From Spartobacteria bacterium (lineage in GTDB: Bacteria; Verrucomicrobiota; Verrucomicrobiia; Chthoniobacterales; UBA10450): 64,000 nucleotides of DNA. The stretch's first letter is position 1. Each line of letters opens with the position of its first letter. The stretch lies in contig PLCN01000025.1 in assembly GCA_003134785.1 (NCBI GenBank), forward strand, positions 1-64,000, written 5' to 3'. Below, piece after piece: positions 45,384-54,174 of the stretch. The notes below the pieces were generated by a model. It was given only the letters and a program-made list of their open reading frames with translations. It was not told the DNA's origin and searched no databases. A program made the translations under genes and the position numbers.

Positions 45384-47837
45384 ATGTCCACTGACACACC
45401 CTCTGATTTTGAGATGGAGATCGCGTACGTGCTCTTCATCGACGTGGTGGGCTTCACGCGGCTGCTGATCAACGAACAGGGCGATGTACTAAACTCGCTG
45501 AACGGAGTCATTCGCAAAACCGCGGCTTTTCAAAGCGCCGAGTCGGCCGGGAAACTGGTGCGGCTTCCGGCCGGAGACGGAATGGCGCTGGCGTTTCTCA
45601 CTCAGCCGGAAGCGCCAGTAAAGTGTGCGCTTGAGATCAGTGAAGCGTTAAAAAACGATCCCCGGTTGCAGGTGCGCATGGGGATCCATAGTGGGCCGGT
45701 TAGCGCCATAACAGACGTGAACGATCGCCGCATCGTCGCCGGGACCGGCATTAACATGGCACAACGGGTAATGGACTGCGGCGATGCCGGACACATCCTG
45801 CTTTCAAGGCGGATCGCAGACGACCTCGCTCAATATACCCGTTGGACTCCGCACTTGCATGACCTGGGCGTGGCAGAAGTAAAGCACGGCGTCAAAATCG
45901 ACTTGGTCAATCTTTACACCGCCGTCGCCGGTAATCCGGCACCACCCCAGAAAATCAGAGCTGCGGAAACACCAAAAGCCACCGAGGTGGCGACTGACGG
46001 TGAGCAAGCTCGCGCCGGCAACCGCAAACGTGCGCTAACTCTGTCAGCGATCCTCTTGCTGAGTCTCCTAGCGATAAGCCTGTTTCTTGTTCTTAATCGC
46101 ACCTCTCCGAAATCGGCTACTGCTCCCGCGACTACTCTCGTCCCCGTCGAGACAACCAACAGAAAGTCTGTTGCGGTGCTACCATTCGAAAATTTGAGCG
46201 GTGATCCGGATAACGGGTTTTTCACCGATGGCGTTCAGGATGAAATCCGCACCGACCTAGCGAAGGTAGCTGATCTCAAAGTCATCAGCCGCACAAGCGT
46301 GATGCAATACAAGACGACAACGGGGCGCAATCTGCCGGACATCGCGCAGGCGCTGAAAGTGGCACACATTCTGGAAGGCAGTGTGCAACGCGCGTCGAAT
46401 CGAGTGCGCGTTGCCGTCCAGCTCATCGACGCTCGGGCCGATACACAACTTTGGGCGGAGCACTACGATCGTCCGCTCGACGATGTCTTTGCAATCCAGA
46501 GTGAAATTGCAAAGGCGATCGTCGAACAGCTACGCGCCAGGATTTCCCCCAGTGAAAAGGCCGCGATCGAAAAACCGCCGACCAACAATCTCGCCGCCTA
46601 CGATCTGTATAACCAGGCTAAAGCGCTGATCGCCACCAGTGCTTTTGGGGCGCGGTTCCGGGGGGACCTCTCACAAGCGGCGCATCTGCTGGATGAGGCG
46701 GTGCTTCGAGACCCGCTTTTCATGGCAGCCTATTGCGAATTAGCCGGCGTGCATGACTATATTTATTTTTATGGAATCGACCCTACGCCAGCCCGACTAG
46801 CGCTGGCCGAAGCAGCGGTCACGAGTGCGCTGAAGTTGGGTCCTGAGAGCGGCGAGGCGCACTTGACGAAGGCGCAACATCTGTATTGCGGCTATTTCGA
46901 CTATGATGGAGCTCGGGCAGAAATTGCCATTGCGCGCCGGACTTTACGGGATGACCCGCGAGTTCTCGAATTGACTGGCTACATCGACCGTCGCCAGGGC
47001 CGGCAGAAGGAAGGATTGGAAAATCTCGAACGAGCGAGCGAGCTCGATCCACGGAACTTCGAGATCCTGCAGGAGATCGCGCTTAGTTATGGTGCGTTTC
47101 GCCGTTATCCCGAGATGGCAGCAATCCTCGATCGTGCTCTCGCGATCGTTCCGGCCGAAGTGGCCCTAGACACGAGAGCAGCGCGCGCCCAAGTAAATCT
47201 GGATTGGCAGGCCGATACTCGCCCGCTGCACGCCGTGATGGAAGAGAGTCTTGCGAAAAATGCTGCTGCGGCAGAAGGCGTCGCGGACAATTGGTTATAC
47301 CTCGCTTTATGCGAGCGCGACGCAGTGTCCGCTAACCGCGCGCTTGCGGCCTTGGGAAATAATACGTTCGGTCCGGATGCAATTCTCTTTAGTCATACGT
47401 TCGGCGAAGGCCTTGTCGCGCGCATGGAAGGGAAGACCGCGGCGGCACAGGTCGCTTTCCTGGCCGCTCGCGCACAGCAGGTAGAGGCTATCCGATCGCA
47501 AGGTGAGTACGCCCCTGCACTCTGCGTCCTCGGCATGATTGACGCCGCACTCGGGCGAAAGGAAGATGCATTGCAGGAGGGCCGGCGCGCCGTGGAGCTT
47601 CTCCCGCTCGAGCGAGACGCGTTGAACGGGCTTCGCGTACGCACGTTCCTCGCCGTGATCTATGCGTGGACCGGAGAGAAGGATCTGGCTTGTCAACAAC
47701 TTGACAGCACACTCCAGATTCCTGCATCCGCGAGCTATGGTGAGTTACGCTTGCATCCGTACTGGGATCCGCTGCGCGGCGATCCTTGTTTTGAAAAAAT
47801 TGTAGCTAGCCTCGCCCCGAAAAAGGATGGGAACTAA
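45384..47837 (+). CDS. Class III cyclase fused to TolB-like and TPR domains
   Basis: 817 aa from the ATG at 45384 (a TTG two codons upstream is less likely). Same plan as the gene at 25419: cyclase domain (VLFIDVVGFTRLL, LPAGDGMALAF, GINMAQRVMDCGDAGHILLS), one membrane helix (about 215-235), TolB-N-like part (KSVAVLPFENLSGDPDNGFF, DGVQDEIRTDLAKV) and about ten TPR-like repeats, ending PYWDPLRGDPCFEKIVASLA. It lies in the last module of the tRNA array, so one copy of this family has been mobile or duplicated. Confidence 0.9.
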   Translation: MSTDTPSDFEMEIAYVLFIDVVGFTRLLINEQGDVLNSLNGVIRKTAAFQSAESAGKLVRLPAGDGMALAFLTQPEAPVKCALEISEALKNDPRLQVRMGIHSGPVSAITDVNDRRIVAGTGINMAQRVMDCGDAGHILLSRRIADDLAQYTRWTPHLHDLGVAEVKHGVKIDLVNLYTAVAGNPAPPQKIRAAETPKATEVATDGEQARAGNRKRALTLSAILLLSLLAISLFLVLNRTSPKSATAPATTLVPVETTNRKSVAVLPFENLSGDPDNGFFTDGVQDEIRTDLAKVADLKVISRTSVMQYKTTTGRNLPDIAQALKVAHILEGSVQRASNRVRVAVQLIDARADTQLWAEHYDRPLDDVFAIQSEIAKAIVEQLRARISPSEKAAIEKPPTNNLAAYDLYNQAKALIATSAFGARFRGDLSQAAHLLDEAVLRDPLFMAAYCELAGVHDYIYFYGIDPTPARLALAEAAVTSALKLGPESGEAHLTKAQHLYCGYFDYDGARAEIAIARRTLRDDPRVLELTGYIDRRQGRQKEGLENLERASELDPRNFEILQEIALSYGAFRRYPEMAAILDRALAIVPAEVALDTRAARAQVNLDWQADTRPLHAVMEESLAKNAAAAEGVADNWLYLALCERDAVSANRALAALGNNTFGPDAILFSHTFGEGLVARMEGKTAAAQVAFLAARAQQVEAIRSQGEYAPALCVLGMIDAALGRKEDALQEGRRAVELLPLERDALNGLRVRTFLAVIYAWTGEKDLACQQLDSTLQIPASASYGELRLHPYWDPLRGDPCFEKIVASLAPKKDGN

Positions 47838-47983
47838 GAAGGGGTGTGGCGGATGGAATCAATTCCTAATTCCAAAGTGAGTTACACATATGCGCGCTAC
47901 ATGGTTTACACTTATGCATCATCTTTTATTAACGATAACCGGAAAATGCGGTGAGGGGCGGCACCGGTCGGTAAGCAATGATG

Positions 47984-48138
47984 GAGTCGCGTCTAAATAT
48001 TTTGATATTTCGGCAGAGGCTTTGGAGTTTAAATCTTGACCTCGCCCCCGCGCTTCGGCTCCTCCAGCCCGTGTTTCCTTTTCTGCAATTGGACGTTGGA
48101 CGTTGGACGTTGAATGTTGGACGTTTGCTTTCGACAGC
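47984..48138 (+). repeat. Upstream repeat block of the intact tRNA-Arg
   Basis: Contains GATATTTCGGCAGAGGC, a GC-rich stretch, and TTGGACG tandem copies (48089-48123) before TTTGCTTTCGACAGC. The same block precedes fragments C and E with different TTGGACG copy numbers. It should hold the tRNA promoter. Confidence 0.75.
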
Positions 48139-48210
48139 GTCCCCGTAGTTCAACGGATAGAACGAGGGTTTCCTAAACCTTAAATGTGGGTTCAATTCCC
48201 GCCGGGGACA
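48139..48210 (+). tRNA. tRNA-Arg (anticodon CCU)
   Basis: 72 nt. Acceptor GTCCCCG pairs with CGGGGAC (203-209), discriminator A. D stem GTTC/GAAC with GG in the loop. Anticodon stem AGGGT/ACCTT around TTCCTAA, anticodon CCT at 48172-48174. Four-base variable loop. T stem GTGGG/CCCGC with loop TTCAATT. CCA is not encoded. It reads AGG codons, which should be rare in this GC-rich genome. Confidence 0.95.
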
Positions 48211-48327
48211 TAATTCGACGCGCCGTGTGGTGTGACAACGCCAAGGTGGTTCATAGCTTTGGTTCGATTGATTCGCTCACGCCCGTTCGCTCACCCTGAC
48301 GGGCTTCGTCCATGTCGCGCCGCGCCC

Positions 48328-48352
48328 GCGGGCTCCATTCCCGCCGGGGGAT
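48328..48352 (+). pseudogene. Degenerate 3' half of tRNA-Arg
   Basis: GCGGG-CTCCATT-CCCGC keeps a fully paired T stem and seven-base loop, followed by CGGGGGA in place of CGGGGAC. The bases after it (TATTCGAACGCG) resemble those after the intact tRNA (TAATTCGACGCG). No gene is seen in 48211-48502. Confidence 0.7.
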
Positions 48353-48502
48353 ATTCGAACGCGGAACGCGGAATGCGGAATGTGGATTGCGGAAAGATCG
48401 CGGGAGTATCGTGCTAGTTCGAATGCGCCTTGTGATTGGAAAACGCGAGAGTAGCTTTTGCGATTGTTCGTTGTCACCAAAACATACACTGGAAAACACC
48501 CA

Positions 48503-50518
48503 ATGAAGATCAAATTACTCCTCGTCATTCTCCTTTGTCTCGCTTGCCACGCTTCGATCGTGGACGCGCAAAAACCGGTAACCGAGCACAAGCCAGATGT
48601 CTCGGACAAGGCGTTAATTACCAAGGACGCGCCCGACGCGAAGAAAAGCACGTCCCCGCAAGCGAAACCGAGTCCGGCGGTGAAGCAGTACACGATCGAG
48701 CAGTTCATGGATACGACGCGGCTGGGCGGCAGCTCGTTCTCGGCCGATGAGAAATCGATTCTTTTTCACAGTAACAAGAGCGGCATCTTCAACGTTTACA
48801 CCATTCCGGTCTCCGGCGGCGCGCCGAAGCAACTGACTACTTCGACCAAGGAAAGCACTTACGCGGTCTCCTACTTTCCAGCGGATGCGCGCTTCCTTTA
48901 CCGTTACGACAAGGGCGGGAACGAGAACGAGCACCTTTACCTGCGAGAACTGAACGGGACTGAGCGCGACCTGACACCGGGCGATAAGACAAAGGCTAAT
49001 TTTCTCGTCTGGAGCCACGATCGGAAGTCGTTCTTCTTCTCCACGAATGCGCGGGATGCGCGCTACTTCGACATTTTCGAGATGAGCATTGCCGACCTGA
49101 AGCCGGCGCTCATCTACCAGGATGAGACGGGTTACGATTTCGGCGCCATCTCGAACGACAAGCAATTCATCGCTTTTGGGAAAGCTGGCGGCTCTACGGC
49201 GGATTCGGACGTCTATCTCTATAATACGGCGACCAGGGAAATGAAGCACATCACTCCGCATGAAGGAGACGTGGCTAACTCGCCGGAAGCTTTCGACCCG
49301 CAATCGAAATACCTCTATTTCCTCTCGAACGAAGGCGGCGAGTTTATGTACATTGCGCGTTACCACCTGAAGGACGGTAAGCGCGATATAGTGGAGAAGA
49401 CGCCCTGGGACGTTTCCTACACCTTCTTTTCCCACAACGGCAAATACCGCGTCGTAGCAACGAACGAAGACGCGCGGACGAAGATCAAGATTTACGAAGA
49501 AGCGACGGGGAAGCTAGTTCCACTGCCGGCGCTTCCGGAAGGCGATATTACCGGCGTCAATATCTCGCCGGCCGAGACGGAGATGGCTTTCTACCACGAC
49601 GGCTCGCGATCGCCGGCTAACCTTTACCTCTACGACTTTGCGACGAAGAAGGTGTCCCGGTTAACCGATAGCCTTAACCCTCAGATCAACGCGGCCGACC
49701 TGGTCGATTCAAGTGTCGTCCGCTATAAGTCCTTTGATGGGATGGAGATTCCGGCCATTCTCTACAAGCCGCATGATGCCAGTGCGCAGAATAAGGTCCC
49801 GGCGCTTGTTCGTGTGCATGGCGGCCCCGGCGGCCAGGCGCGGATGCCTTACAGCGCTTCGGTGCAGTTTCTGGTTAATCATGGCTATGCGGTTCTGGAC
49901 GTGAACAACCGCGGATCGAGCGGCTATGGCAAGACCTTCTTTACCGCGGACGACGGCAAGCATGGCCGTGAACCGCTGTGGGATTGTGTGGAGGCAAAGA
50001 AGTATCTGGCGTCGCTTGGATACGTTGATGCTTCGAAGATAGGTATCATGGGCGGCTCTTACGGAGGTTACATGGTATTGGCGGCGCTCGCCTTTAAACC
50101 GGAGGAGTTTGGAGTGGGGGTGGATATCTTCGGCGTTTCCAACTGGGTCAGGACACTGCAAAGCATTCCGGCTTACTGGGAGGCGCAACGCAAGTCGCTC
50201 TACAAAGAGATCGGCGACCCAACGACGCAACTGGAACTGCTAAAGGAGATCTCGCCTCTTTTTCATGCTGATAAGATCACCAAGCCTCTCATCGTGTTGC
50301 AGGGCGCGAACGACCCGCGCGTAATCAAGCCGGAGTCGGATGAGATCGTTGACGCGATCAAGAAGAAGAAAGGGGTGGTGGAATACGTTGTCTTCGATAA
50401 TGAAGGACACGGCTTCACCAAGAAAGCGAACGAGATTCGAGCTTACAAAGCTATTCTCGATTTTCTCGACAAATACTTGAAGGGAAATTCGAGCACTATC
50501 GCGGCGAGTGGCCCCTAG
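48503..50518 (+). CDS. S9-family prolyl oligopeptidase-like peptidase
   Basis: 671 aa from the ATG at 48503, where a signal peptide starts (IKLLLVILLCLACHASIVDA). A beta-propeller with WD40/PD40-like repeats (about 70-400) is followed by an alpha/beta hydrolase domain (about 410-665). Triad: Ser519 (GGSYGGY), Asp604 (GANDPRV), His636 (EGHGF). Likely a secreted or periplasmic dipeptidyl/acyl-aminoacyl peptidase that processes peptides for uptake. Monocistronic, between the tRNA region and trpE. Confidence 0.93.
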   Translation: MKIKLLLVILLCLACHASIVDAQKPVTEHKPDVSDKALITKDAPDAKKSTSPQAKPSPAVKQYTIEQFMDTTRLGGSSFSADEKSILFHSNKSGIFNVYTIPVSGGAPKQLTTSTKESTYAVSYFPADARFLYRYDKGGNENEHLYLRELNGTERDLTPGDKTKANFLVWSHDRKSFFFSTNARDARYFDIFEMSIADLKPALIYQDETGYDFGAISNDKQFIAFGKAGGSTADSDVYLYNTATREMKHITPHEGDVANSPEAFDPQSKYLYFLSNEGGEFMYIARYHLKDGKRDIVEKTPWDVSYTFFSHNGKYRVVATNEDARTKIKIYEEATGKLVPLPALPEGDITGVNISPAETEMAFYHDGSRSPANLYLYDFATKKVSRLTDSLNPQINAADLVDSSVVRYKSFDGMEIPAILYKPHDASAQNKVPALVRVHGGPGGQARMPYSASVQFLVNHGYAVLDVNNRGSSGYGKTFFTADDGKHGREPLWDCVEAKKYLASLGYVDASKIGIMGGSYGGYMVLAALAFKPEEFGVGVDIFGVSNWVRTLQSIPAYWEAQRKSLYKEIGDPTTQLELLKEISPLFHADKITKPLIVLQGANDPRVIKPESDEIVDAIKKKKGVVEYVVFDNEGHGFTKKANEIRAYKAILDFLDKYLKGNSSTIAASGP

Positions 50519-50545
50519 CTGAGTCCAGATTGAGAGGCTAATAAC

Positions 50546-50632
50546 TCCTGCTCCTGATCTTGATCCTGCTCCTGATCTCTCCCGGTGCAGAAGGAATTAG
50601 ATCAGGAGTAAGATCAAGATCAGGAGCAGGAG
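50546..50632. repeat. Long imperfect inverted repeat of GATCAGGAGCAGGA words
   Basis: CTCCTGCTCCTGATCTTGATC on the left (first 20 bases pair) and GATCAAGATCAGGAGCAGGAG on the right form a long hairpin between the peptidase and trpE. Related words occur at 5270-5310. Confidence 0.75.
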
Positions 50633-50659
50633 AGACAGTAATTAACGGGAGCGCGAACA

Positions 50660-52171
50660 GTGATTGTTAGTCTTCACCCATCGTACGAAGAATTCTGCGA
50701 GCTGGCAAAGCGCGGCAATGTGGTGCCGGTCTACGCGGACATCATTGCGGATGGCGATACACCGGTGTCCGCCTTTCGTAAGCTGGAGAATGGGGAATTC
50801 TGCTTTCTCTTCGAGTCGGCCGAACAGAAGGAAGGCTCCGGAAGGTTTTCGTTCCTCGGTTTTTATCCGCGGCTCGTGATGGAAAGTGATGGCCGCAATT
50901 TCTCGATCCGGGAGAAAGACAAGGTTCATAGCTCTCCCATCTCGAAGGACCCACTCGTGCACCTGGAAGAAGTGATGCGCCGATTTACCTTTGTGCCGGA
51001 CGAAGAGCTACCGCGTTTCGCGGGCGGCGCGGTTGGCTTTCTCGCTTATGACGTCGTCCGCAGTTTCGAACCGACCGTGCCCTCGCCAGAGCACAACGAG
51101 CTGGGCTTGCCTGAGATGATGTTCATGGTCATGAACCTACTGGTCGTCTTCGATCACCACGAGCGCCGGATGAAGCTGATCGCAAACGCGTTTCTCGAGA
51201 ATGGAGAAGATGGAGAACGGGCCTACGCCGCGGCGAAAGCTCTGATCGAGTCGGCGCTGGCGCGGTTGGCCTCGCCGTGTGAGCTGCCTTATATCGATGC
51301 GCAGCGACCGACTGTTGCCGCGAACGCACAGAGCAATATGTCGCGCGAACGTTTCGAAGCTGCGGTGGAAACGGCGAAGCAACACATCGTGGCGGGAGAT
51401 ATCTTTCAAGTCGTCCTGTCCCAGCGCTTCCAAACTGAATTCTCGGGCGATCCGCTCGAGCTGTATCGCTGCTTGCGCTTGATTAACCCGTCCCCCTACA
51501 TGTTTTGTCTCCGACTCGGCAATTTCTCGCTCGTGGGCAGTTCCCCGGAACTGCACGTAAGAGTGGTGGATCGCACGGTAGAGGTCCGGCCGATTGCAGG
51601 AACACGCCGCCGCGGGAAGAACGCGGAGGAGGATCAGCGGAATAGCGAGGAGTTACTGGCGGATCCAAAGGAGCGGGCGGAGCACGTCATGTTAGTAGAC
51701 CTGGCCCGCAACGATCTCGGACGAATCGCGGAGTTTGGCAGTGTGCGCGTGACGGAGCAGATGATCGTGGAGCGCTATAGTCACGTCATGCATATCGTGT
51801 CGCACGTCACGGCCCGGTTGGCGGCGGGTAAGACAGCCTACGACGTAATGAGGGCCACGTTTCCCGCGGGGACGGTCTCGGGCGCTCCCAAGATCCGGGC
51901 CATGCAAATCATCAACGAGCTGGAGCAGGAGCAGCGCGGCTGTTATGCCGGCGCGGTAGGATACTTTGGGTTCGATGGTGCGCTGGATTGCTGCATCGCC
52001 TTGCGCTCGGTCGTGTTGAAGAACAACCGGGCTTATGTCCAGGCCGGCGCGGGTATCGTGGCCGATTCCAACCCAAGCGCTGAATACAAGGAGACAGTCA
52101 GCAAGGCGAGGGCGACGATGCATGCGATAGGACGTGCTTCCGAAATTAGCCATGGTTCTAGTAATCGATAA
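50660..52171 (+). CDS. trpE: Anthranilate synthase component I
   Basis: 503 aa. GTG start at 50660 with GGGAG about nine bases upstream. The chorismate-binding domain is complete: SPSPYMF-like INPSPYMFCLRLG, VRPIAGTRRRG, DLARNDLGRIAEFGSVRVTE, TFPAGTVSGAPKIRAM and AGAGIVADSNPSAEYKET. The TrpE N-terminal region with the LESAE-like feedback site reads FLFESAE. It converts chorismate and ammonia (from TrpG) to anthranilate. Overlaps trpG by 20 bases. PabB is the alternative, but the ESAE motif favours TrpE. Confidence 0.93.
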   Translation: MIVSLHPSYEEFCELAKRGNVVPVYADIIADGDTPVSAFRKLENGEFCFLFESAEQKEGSGRFSFLGFYPRLVMESDGRNFSIREKDKVHSSPISKDPLVHLEEVMRRFTFVPDEELPRFAGGAVGFLAYDVVRSFEPTVPSPEHNELGLPEMMFMVMNLLVVFDHHERRMKLIANAFLENGEDGERAYAAAKALIESALARLASPCELPYIDAQRPTVAANAQSNMSRERFEAAVETAKQHIVAGDIFQVVLSQRFQTEFSGDPLELYRCLRLINPSPYMFCLRLGNFSLVGSSPELHVRVVDRTVEVRPIAGTRRRGKNAEEDQRNSEELLADPKERAEHVMLVDLARNDLGRIAEFGSVRVTEQMIVERYSHVMHIVSHVTARLAAGKTAYDVMRATFPAGTVSGAPKIRAMQIINELEQEQRGCYAGAVGYFGFDGALDCCIALRSVVLKNNRAYVQAGAGIVADSNPSAEYKETVSKARATMHAIGRASEISHGSSNR

Positions 52172-52715
52172 CTACGACTCGTTTACCTACAACCTGGTCC
52201 AATACTTTGGACAGCTAGGTTGCGCCGTCGAGGTGAGGCGAAACGATGAGGTCTCGATCGAGCTTGTTCGTTCGTTAGGTCCGGAGCGGATCTGCTTATC
52301 CCCGGGACCAGGAAGGCCGGAACGGGCAGGCGTATGCAACAATATCGTGCAAGAAGTTGGCCAGTCCATTCCTATCCTGGGAGTTTGCCTTGGTCATCAA
52401 TGTATCGGGGCTGCTTTCGGCGGTGAGATCGTCCCGGCCGCTCGGCTGATGCATGGCAAGACGTCGACGGTGCGGCACGATGGTTTAGGCGTGTTTGCTG
52501 GGGTGAAGAATCCTTTTGAAGCGATGAGGTATCATTCTCTTCTGGTGCGGCGGGAGTCGCTGCCGGAATGCTTGCAGGTTACGGCGGAGACGGCGGAAGG
52601 AGAAATCATGGGGTTGCAGCATCGCTCCTTTCCGATCCATGGCGTCCAGTTTCATCCGGAGTCGATCCTGACCGGCGAAGGGTTGAAGTTGATTCGGAAT
52701 TTCCTGGCCCTGTAG
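52152..52715 (+). CDS. trpG: Anthranilate synthase component II (glutamine amidotransferase)
   Basis: 187 aa. Class I amidotransferase: nucleophile Cys79 in GVCLGHQCIG, oxyanion SPGPGRPERAG, and the His/Glu pair in GVQFHPESILT. Supplies ammonia to TrpE, and may also serve PabB. The start at 52152 inside trpE implies coupled translation and equal amounts. An in-frame ATG at 52134 is possible but would only add six residues. Confidence 0.93.
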   Translation: MVLVIDNYDSFTYNLVQYFGQLGCAVEVRRNDEVSIELVRSLGPERICLSPGPGRPERAGVCNNIVQEVGQSIPILGVCLGHQCIGAAFGGEIVPAARLMHGKTSTVRHDGLGVFAGVKNPFEAMRYHSLLVRRESLPECLQVTAETAEGEIMGLQHRSFPIHGVQFHPESILTGEGLKLIRNFLAL

Positions 52716-52747
52716 CCGCTTCGCTATCCGAAGCGCGCCGGAGCGCA

Positions 52748-52782
52748 AATGTAGAGGCGCTTGTGTCAAGCGCCTCTACATT
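52748..52782. terminator. Perfect hairpin between trpG and aroF
   Basis: AATGTAGAGGCGCTTG and its exact complement around TGT. It lies between convergent genes and is a second copy of the hairpin at 5204-5238, so it is a repeat family that may act as a bidirectional terminator. Confidence 0.75.
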
Positions 52783-52800
52783 CGGCGGCAATAGGGAGCG

Positions 52801-53820
52801 CTAAGCGCTCACAGGACTTGTGAGCAGGTTGTGAATGCCGCGGATCTCATGCACCATCGTTAGGTATTCTTCAGGTGTTAGAGCTTGCGCCGCATCGCAT
52901 AAGGCGACGTCGGGATTATTATGGACTTCGACCATCACGCCATCGGCGCCGGCGGCTACTCCCGCGCGAGCCAAAGGCGCGACCAGATGGCTTTTGCCGG
53001 CGGCATGGGAAGCGTCGACTACGATGGGAAGATGAGAGATGTGCCGGATCACCGGGATCGCGGCGAGGTCGAGGGCGTTTCGCGCGTGCTGGGTAAAGGT
53101 GCGCACGCCGCGCTCGCACAGCACGACCTGATAATTCCCTTCGGACATGACGTACTCGGCGGCGAGCAGCCACTCGTCGATAGTGGCGGCGATCCCGCGC
53201 TTGAGCAGAACGGGGAGCTTCGATTTTCCCGCGCGACGCAGCAGGGAAAAATTCTGCATGTTGCGCGCGCCGATCTGGATCATATCGGCGTATTTTTCCA
53301 CCAGATCGACGCCTGCTTCATCGAGCGCCTCGGTGACAATCTTCAGGCCAAAGGTGTCGCGAGCTTCCGCGAGGATTTGGAGACCTTCTTCGCCTAACCC
53401 TGCGAAATCATAAGGCGAACTGCGCGGCTTGAACGCGCCACCGCGGAGAAAGCGCGCGCCGCTGGCCCGCACCGCTTCGGCAACCGCAAACGTCTGTTCC
53501 CGGCTCTCGACCGCGCACGGCCCCGCGATAATCGCCAATTCCTTGCCGCCGATTGTTGCCTCGCCGGCGCGGACAACGGTCTGGTCCGGCTGCAGATCGA
53601 GCGTGATGAGCTTGTAAGGTTTGGTGACGCGAATTGCTTCGAACACACCGGCTAGATGCTCGAAGCGGGCCGGATCGAGCGTGCCCGGATTCCCAGTAAT
53701 GCCAACCGCGGTCCGCGTCGCGCCGGGCATGACGTGCGCGCGAAAGCCGAGTTTCTCGATGACCTGCACGACGCCATCGACCTCGCCCTTCGTGGCGCCG
53801 CTCTTCATTACAATCAGCAT
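52801..53820 (-). CDS. aroF: 3-deoxy-7-phosphoheptulonate synthase (DAHP synthase)
   Basis: 339 aa. An N-terminal ferredoxin-like regulatory domain ([20 protein letters not shown]) is followed by the TIM barrel: [47 protein letters not shown] and [11 protein letters not shown]. This is the AroF/KDPG-like subfamily of type I DAHP synthases. First step of the shikimate pathway, consistent with the convergent trpE-trpG. Phe/Tyr feedback through the N-terminal domain is known for relatives. Confidence 0.95.
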   Translation of the reverse strand: MLIVMKSGATKGEVDGVVQVIEKLGFRAHVMPGATRTAVGITGNPGTLDPARFEHLAGVFEAIRVTKPYKLITLDLQPDQTVVRAGEATIGGKELAIIAGPCAVESREQTFAVAEAVRASGARFLRGGAFKPRSSPYDFAGLGEEGLQILAEARDTFGLKIVTEALDEAGVDLVEKYADMIQIGARNMQNFSLLRRAGKSKLPVLLKRGIAATIDEWLLAAEYVMSEGNYQVVLCERGVRTFTQHARNALDLAAIPVIRHISHLPIVVDASHAAGKSHLVAPLARAGVAAGADGVMVEVHNNPDVALCDAAQALTPEEYLTMVHEIRGIHNLLTSPVSA

Positions 53821-53884
53821 GGAACCCCTGCATTATCGCGCGACTCGCTCAATCGCAACTATCTTGGCGCTGGCACGACGATGA

Positions 53885-53943
53885 AAGCCGTTAAAACGGC
53901 TTACCAATGAGGCGGTCTGCTGCCACCGGCCTGAAGGCCGGTG
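53885..53943. repeat. Two palindromes upstream of the phosphatase gene
   Basis: AAGCCGTTAAAACGGCTT (53885-53902) and CACCGGCCTGAAGGCCGGTG (53924-53943) are both perfect hairpins. They are part of the same class of intergenic spacers. The rest of 53944-54174 shows no gene. Confidence 0.65.
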
Positions 53944-54174
53944 TTAATGAAAGAATTCGTGTCAGCAGGCGTTTTGAGGCATCCAGGATATGGGAGGTCG
54001 CGAGAGTCGCTTGGCGCGACGATGCCTGCAGGAGCGAACCCGCACGGCGACGCGCGTTTTTGCAGTGTCTTGCCGAACTGGATCCGCGCACGAATCTCGA
54101 ATCGGCGCTCGCTTTTTGATTGTCTTTGCAACGCGGAGCCGAAAAGCTGAATCCTACCGGTCTATTCACAGTTC

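Larger units (their letters stand above)
33092..48352 (+). mobile_element. tRNA-Arg(CCU)-associated array of inserted modules
   Basis: Five 5' halves of tRNA-Arg(CCU) in the same orientation, each with its own upstream repeat block, precede one intact tRNA (48139-48210); a degenerate 3' half follows (48328-48352). All truncations fall at the anticodon loop, a known crossover position for tyrosine recombinases at tRNA genes. Module lengths between copies are about 3.1, 3.8, 2.9, 1.7 and 3.3 kb. No integrase gene remains. Each insertion seems to have supplied a new promoter and 5' half, pushing the old 5' half upstream. Alternatives are tandem duplication and homologous exchange among the blocks. 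Confidence 0.7.
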
